Positions 43,243 through 47,383 of a DNA stretch of 47,383 bases are shown one piece after another (within the stretch, counting starts at the first letter, position 1; every line of letters begins with the position of its first letter). The position numbers were made by a program, and so were the translations under genes. Where the stretch lies: assembly GCF_900141865.1 (NCBI RefSeq), contig NZ_FQYW01000021.1:1-47383 (forward strand), in the 5' to 3' direction. The DNA is from Anaerovibrio lipolyticus DSM 3074. Its GTDB lineage: Bacteria; Bacillota; Negativicutes; Selenomonadales; Selenomonadaceae. The notes beneath the pieces are model-generated. The model was not told where the DNA came from. It worked only from the letters and a program-made list of their open reading frames with translations, and made no database searches.

Positions 43243-45867
43243 TTAACCAACCTGAGCAGTCAAAACCTCCACAGCCTTTTCCAGTGCAGAATCCAGATTT
43301 TCAGGCTTCTTGCCGCCAGCCTGGGCCATATCCGGACGGCCGCCGCCGCCACCACCAACAACAGCAGCAGCTTCCTTGATAATCTTACCAGAATGAGCAC
43401 CCTTGGCCACAGCTTCCTTGGAAGCCTTAACCACAAGGTTAACCTTGTCGCCATTAACAGTACCAAGAACCACAACGCCGTTGGTAATCTTGCCACAGGT
43501 CATATCTGCAATGCTTCTCAGATCATCCATATCAGCAGCATTGACAGAAGCAGCAATTACGCTGACCTCGCCCACGGTCTTCACCTGATCGGTGAGAGCA
43601 GCAGCATCTGCCTTGGCCTTTTCGGCATTAACAGCATCCAACTGCTTCTGGAGATCCTTGGCCTGGGCAGCCAGAGTCTCAACATGGGATACCAGCTCAT
43701 CCTCACGGCACTTCAGGGCAGCAGCAGCATCAGCGACCTGCTGAGCCTTGGCGTTGGCATATTCCAGAGCCTTACGGCCAGTGATGGCCTCAATACGGCG
43801 TACACCAGCAGCCACACCAGTTTCAGATACAATCTTAAAGAGACCAATCTGCCCCACATTCTTTACATGGGAACCACCGCAAAGCTCCATGGAAAATCCT
43901 GGAACACTTACAACCCGGACCACGTCACCGTACTTCTCGCCGAAGAGAGCCATAGCACCCTTTTCCACAGCAGCATCCTTGGACATCTCCTCAATAACAA
44001 CATCTGTGCCCTTAAGAATTTCATCGTTGACCAGCTCCTCAACATCAGCCAGCTGCTGAGCACTTACAGGCTCAAAGTTGGTGAAGTCAAAGCGGAGACG
44101 GTCACCATTTACAGAGGAACCAGCCTGATTAATCTGGTCACCAACAACCTTCTTCAGAGCAGCCTGAAGAAGATGGGTTGCAGTATGGTTACGGGCGGAG
44201 GAAAGCTTTTCAACCTTGTCCAGCTTAATCTGAACCTTGTCGCCAACCTTCAGCTGACCCTCCTCCACATAGGACTCATGGTAAATAGTGCCATCTGGCA
44301 GCTTCTTGGCATTAGTAGCCTTGATACGGCCCAATTCACTAACGAACAGACCAGTGTCACCAACCTGGCCGCCACCCTCCGCATAGAACGGGGTAACAGA
44401 CAGAATAATACCAGCTTCCTCACCGTCCTGAAGGGAATCCACCAGAACGCCATCCTTCCAGATAGCCACGACCTCAGCCTCTGTAGCCTTTTCGTCGTGT
44501 TTTAAGGCAGCAGTATCAATATTCTTTAAATCAGGAACGGCAAAGCGCTGGTTCTCAGCACGGGCTGCACGGGCGCGGTCACGCTGCTCCTGCATCTCCT
44601 TGTCAAAGCCTTCCTTGTCGATATTCATACCATTTTCCTGAAGAATCTCCTCAGTAAGCTCCCAAGGGAAGCCAAAGGTATCATAAAGCTTGAAGCTCAG
44701 CTCACTGTCAAGAACCTTCTTGCCAGCCTTCTTGGCCTCAGACATATAGCCATCCAACAACTCCAGACCCTGCTCCAAGGTAGCGGAGAAACGATCCTCC
44801 TCCAGAGAAATAACCTTCTTGATGTAGTCCTGTTTCTGAGCCAGTGCCTCAAAGTCGCTGGCACCGTCATAAATCTTGCAAACTGCATCCACTGCACCCT
44901 CAAGGAACTTGTCCTTGATGCCCAGCATACGGCCATGACGGATAGCACGGCGAAGAATGCGGCGCAGTACATAACCACGACCCTCATTGGAAGGAAGAAT
45001 ACCATCCATAATCATGATACTCATGGAACGGGCATGGTCAGCAATAACCTTCAAGGAAACATCCTTATCAGCATCCTCACCATACTTTACGCCGGAAACC
45101 TTGGAAGCGTACTCAATGATAGGGAACAGCAAATCAGTCTCAAAATTGCTTGGAACACCCTGAATTACGGAAGCAATACGCTCCAGGCCCATACCAGTAT
45201 CAATATTCTTGTTTTCCAAATCGTTGTACTTGCCATCCTCAGTACGATCAAATTGGGTAAATACGTTGTTCCAGATTTCCAGATAGCGATCACAGTCACA
45301 GCCTACTGCACAATCAGGCTTGCCACAGCCACGCTCCTCACCCAGATCAAAGTAAATCTCGGTATCAGGACCACATGGGCCAGGGCCGATTTCCCAGAAA
45401 TTGTCCTCCAAAGGAACGATATGAGATGGGTCAAAGCCTGGCTGCTCCTCCCAAATCTTCCGTGCCTCGTCATCCTTTGGATAAATGGTAACCCACAGCT
45501 TGTCCTTTGGCATCTCCAAAACCTCGGTAAGGAACTCCCATGCCCAAGGAATAGCTTCCTTCTTGAAATAATCGCCAAAAGAGAAGTTACCCAGCATCTC
45601 GAAGTAGGTCTGATGACGGGCAGTATGGCCTACATTTTCAATATCACCGGTACGCACACAACGCTGGCTGGTGGTAATACGAGGGCGAGGTGGCTTTACC
45701 TTGCCAGTAAAATATGCTTTAAATGGCGCCATGCCGGCACCAATCATTAACAAAGTAGGGTCATTTTCAGGAATCAGAGAAGCACTTGGCAAACGCAAGT
45801 GACCTTTCTTTTCAGCAAAGAAAGTAAGATAAGCTTCTCTAAGCTCATTACCTGTCATTTTCTTCAA
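43243..45867 (-). CDS. alaS: Alanyl-tRNA synthetase
   Basis: A full-length 874-residue class II synthetase that charges tRNA-Ala. The aminoacylation domain has motif 1 to 3 regions (PLPSASLIPENDPTLLMIGA; TSQRCVRTGDIENVGHTARH; GMGLERI). The editing domain keeps its zinc residues HTATH and CGGSHV. The C-terminal coiled coil and C-Ala domain end in GGGGGGRPDMAQAGG. GGAGG lies 9 bases before the TTG start; the ATG three codons later is too far from it. A promoter with a perfect TATAAT lies upstream. No T-box leader is seen. Confidence 0.96.
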   Translation of the reverse strand: MKKMTGNELREAYLTFFAEKKGHLRLPSASLIPENDPTLLMIGAGMAPFKAYFTGKVKPPRPRITTSQRCVRTGDIENVGHTARHQTYFEMLGNFSFGDYFKKEAIPWAWEFLTEVLEMPKDKLWVTIYPKDDEARKIWEEQPGFDPSHIVPLEDNFWEIGPGPCGPDTEIYFDLGEERGCGKPDCAVGCDCDRYLEIWNNVFTQFDRTEDGKYNDLENKNIDTGMGLERIASVIQGVPSNFETDLLFPIIEYASKVSGVKYGEDADKDVSLKVIADHARSMSIMIMDGILPSNEGRGYVLRRILRRAIRHGRMLGIKDKFLEGAVDAVCKIYDGASDFEALAQKQDYIKKVISLEEDRFSATLEQGLELLDGYMSEAKKAGKKVLDSELSFKLYDTFGFPWELTEEILQENGMNIDKEGFDKEMQEQRDRARAARAENQRFAVPDLKNIDTAALKHDEKATEAEVVAIWKDGVLVDSLQDGEEAGIILSVTPFYAEGGGQVGDTGLFVSELGRIKATNAKKLPDGTIYHESYVEEGQLKVGDKVQIKLDKVEKLSSARNHTATHLLQAALKKVVGDQINQAGSSVNGDRLRFDFTNFEPVSAQQLADVEELVNDEILKGTDVVIEEMSKDAAVEKGAMALFGEKYGDVVRVVSVPGFSMELCGGSHVKNVGQIGLFKIVSETGVAAGVRRIEAITGRKALEYANAKAQQVADAAAALKCREDELVSHVETLAAQAKDLQKQLDAVNAEKAKADAAALTDQVKTVGEVSVIAASVNAADMDDLRSIADMTCGKITNGVVVLGTVNGDKVNLVVKASKEAVAKGAHSGKIIKEAAAVVGGGGGGRPDMAQAGGKKPENLDSALEKAVEVLTAQVG

Positions 45868-45922
45868 AACAATCTACCTCCAAGAATATATAAATCATAT
45901 AAGTATTCACACTAACTTTAAG

Positions 45923-45951
45923 ATTATACCATATTTATTGTCCAATATGAA
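45923..45951 (-). promoter_or_regulatory. Promoter of alaS
   Basis: On the minus strand TTCATA (45946-45951) and TATAAT (45923-45928) are 17 bases apart. The leader is about 50 bases, too short for a T-box. Confidence 0.6.
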
Positions 45952-45967
45952 GATTTACAAAAAAATA

Positions 45968-45995
45968 ACTGCCGTATAAAAAGCTATACAGCAGT
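45968..45995. terminator. Terminator of hsdS
   Basis: ACTGCCGTATA (45968-45978) pairs with TATACAGCAGT (45985-45995) with one mismatch, followed on the minus strand by seven T. T-rich sequence on the plus side could also support termination that way. Confidence 0.75.
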
Positions 45996-46010
45996 CGTTT
46001 TTTAGAGTAA

Positions 46011-47024
46011 TTATTGATTCTGTAATTCTTCCTTCAAAATATTTAATGTGTATTCCTCTGTAGTATCATTCGTTCCCAGTTCCCCACGGAAGGCTCTGTC
46101 AAGAATGGATTTCTTTATGGTTTCAATAGAGGAAAGCACATTCTGACAATTTGTAATAACGGTGTTCTCCTTGGCCAGCAGATTACGGATTATGGATGCG
46201 ATTTCCTGCTGCTCCGGAAGGGTGGGAACGCTCACCTGTACATCCTGCATATTCTCACTCTGATTACTTACACACTGTGATTGCTTCAGCCACTGTCCAA
46301 AGGACTCATGTATATCAGAAGAATCCAAAGGCTTGGTACACCAGCTATCTCTGCTGATGCCTTTAATCTTTCGCCAAAAAGAGGTTAACTTTCCGTTAAC
46401 GCCTCCATTGATAATGGCTTTTTTCCGTATCTCAGTCCCGGCCAGTACACCTTCTATTAATTCCCCTGCTCTGTCCAGATCAGCACATGAGGACTCCAAA
46501 ACAGAAACTATACGCTTTTGTTCCTCCAGTGGTGGTAAAGGAATTGGCATATTCTGCAATACTTTGCCGGCAATTTGAATAGTTGCTGTCCCAGTGGCAT
46601 TTTCATATAGATAATCCTTGAAATTGGAAAGCAGCTGTCTTGTGTATGATATATCGACACAATCGCTTCTAAAAGCTGCTACACCACGTCCAAGGCAATA
46701 CTCCTTATCAGCAATTACAGACTTGCCAATATTATTTTTCATTGAGATAACCAAATCTCCGGTCTGAGATACCTTGGTTGCTGTCTTGGTGTATTTTTTT
46801 ACGGTAATTGAATTATCATCCAGCTCCGCCACACCGCTTATCACAGGAATAAATGTATCATCATCCGTGGCATCTTCACGCTTTGGATACTGTCCCAATA
46901 TTATGCTGCCAACGCTTCCCAATCTTGCCCAACACCAGTTTTCCGGTACTTTAAAAGGCTGTTCTTCCTCCGGAACCAGAGCATTTTGTATTTTTTCTTC
47001 CAGTGTAAGTTGCTTCTTTGCCAT
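46011..47024 (-). CDS. hsdS: Type I restriction-modification specificity subunit, shortened
   Basis: A 337-residue HsdS-like protein that would give sequence specificity to a type I complex. The first target-recognition domain is whole (PENWCWARLGSVGSIILGQY to MPIPLPPLEEQKRIVSVLES), followed by the central helix. The second domain is only about 50 residues between the two conserved helices (DSWCTKPLDSSDIHESFGQW to VSVPTLPEQQEI), where about 150 would be usual, so its core seems deleted. GGAGAGG precedes the ATG. No methylase or restriction gene lies in the window, so the system is either cut by the edge or orphaned. Confidence 0.78.
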   Translation of the reverse strand: MAKKQLTLEEKIQNALVPEEEQPFKVPENWCWARLGSVGSIILGQYPKREDATDDDTFIPVISGVAELDDNSITVKKYTKTATKVSQTGDLVISMKNNIGKSVIADKEYCLGRGVAAFRSDCVDISYTRQLLSNFKDYLYENATGTATIQIAGKVLQNMPIPLPPLEEQKRIVSVLESSCADLDRAGELIEGVLAGTEIRKKAIINGGVNGKLTSFWRKIKGISRDSWCTKPLDSSDIHESFGQWLKQSQCVSNQSENMQDVQVSVPTLPEQQEIASIIRNLLAKENTVITNCQNVLSSIETIKKSILDRAFRGELGTNDTTEEYTLNILKEELQNQ

Positions 47025-47042
47025 TTCCTCTCCATATAGTCA

Positions 47043-47383
47043 AGTGTTTTCTTCAGTAAAATCAATACTTCTTTGAGTCCTCATAATGAATGAAGCTAAG
47101 GTTATGGAGTGATCTTCACCTCATACAGGGCAGATATATAGTGTTAATGGGTATACCAAATAAAACGTCATCACTAAACTATTTTAAATGGCCTCGATGT
47201 AATACCCATCCCTATATGGCAGCTCACCTCTCATGTCCAACAGGATCATCCCAACAAGGGGAGTCCTCACTTCCTTCGTTCTGCCTATCCATAACCAGGG
47301 TGCCAGCTTAGCTATTCATCAGGGTCATGCCCTCCGGAGATAATTCCTGCCGGCTACCAGCTCATTCTTTGTAACTACACTAC
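47043..47383. other. Non-coding stretch at the right edge, possible mobile-element end
   Basis: No supportable gene is found upstream of hsdS, where hsdM would be expected. From about 47085 the sequence is richer in GC and short palindromes (AGGGTCATGCCCT near 47322, CTCCGGAG, GCCGGC) than the adjoining genes. This suggests the non-coding end of an insertion element or a structured RNA. I cannot name it. Confidence 0.3.

Noticed and set aside
45868-46010. T-box leader for alaS
   Set aside because: The leader from the TATAAT promoter is about 50 bases, too short for a T-box, and no T-box consensus is visible.

Overview
The window looks like a chromosomal segment of an anaerobic, low-to-moderate GC Firmicute with an outer membrane, most likely a Negativicute (Selenomonadaceae such as Anaerovibrio or Selenomonas relatives). 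This placement is inference: the core genes and strong GGAGG ribosome sites are Firmicute-like (rqcH, miaA-hfq, dapB-asd), while two periplasmic-adaptor genes and a set resembling lipid A aminosugar modification imply a diderm envelope. Both ends fall in mobile or non-coding DNA (an IS110 element on the left, an unexplained non-coding stretch next to a damaged type I specificity gene on the right), as expected of a contig that broke at repeats.

Layout. 1-1600: IS110-family element with a structured, bridge-RNA-like leader. 1629-5160: WYL regulator gene and a von Willebrand/metallopeptidase plus MoxR ATPase pair, each unit preceded by a copy of the same 20-bp palindrome. 5240-6540: AAA_14/DUF4143 ATPase whose promoter and ribosome site lie in a 20-bp-arm palindrome. 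6550-15040: a peptide-export locus with two NHLP-type ABC exporters (one with a C39 peptidase), two adaptors, a sigma factor, a small secreted protein and a divergent 62-residue precursor peptide, but no modification enzyme. 15184-26920: an eleven-gene sugar operon on the minus strand (isomerase, split transketolase, FGGY kinase, ribose-type ABC importer, DUF2291 lipoprotein, rbsD, rbsR, rbsK); the set matches the transketolase route for D-apiose, a branched plant cell-wall pentose, combined with ribose use. 27008-28895: rqcH for ribosome quality control. 28931-32469: deacetylase, GT2 glycosyltransferase and large membrane protein, resembling the NaxD/FlmF2/FlmK set. 32571-37754: housekeeping genes rarA, dut, hfq, miaA, asd, dapB. 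37868-43022: TtcA-like tRNA thiolase ending in a palindromic repeat, an EAL phosphodiesterase coupled to an MFS exporter, and an MCP gene with an internal deletion. 43181-47024: alaS and a shortened hsdS.

The points most worth pursuing are the export locus with its minimal precursor, the four-way-junction RNA ahead of the IS110 transposase, the WYL operator pair with its ATPase/metallopeptidase module, the probable D-apiose operon and the envelope-modification trio. All function calls come from reading sequence and motifs; no database search was run.
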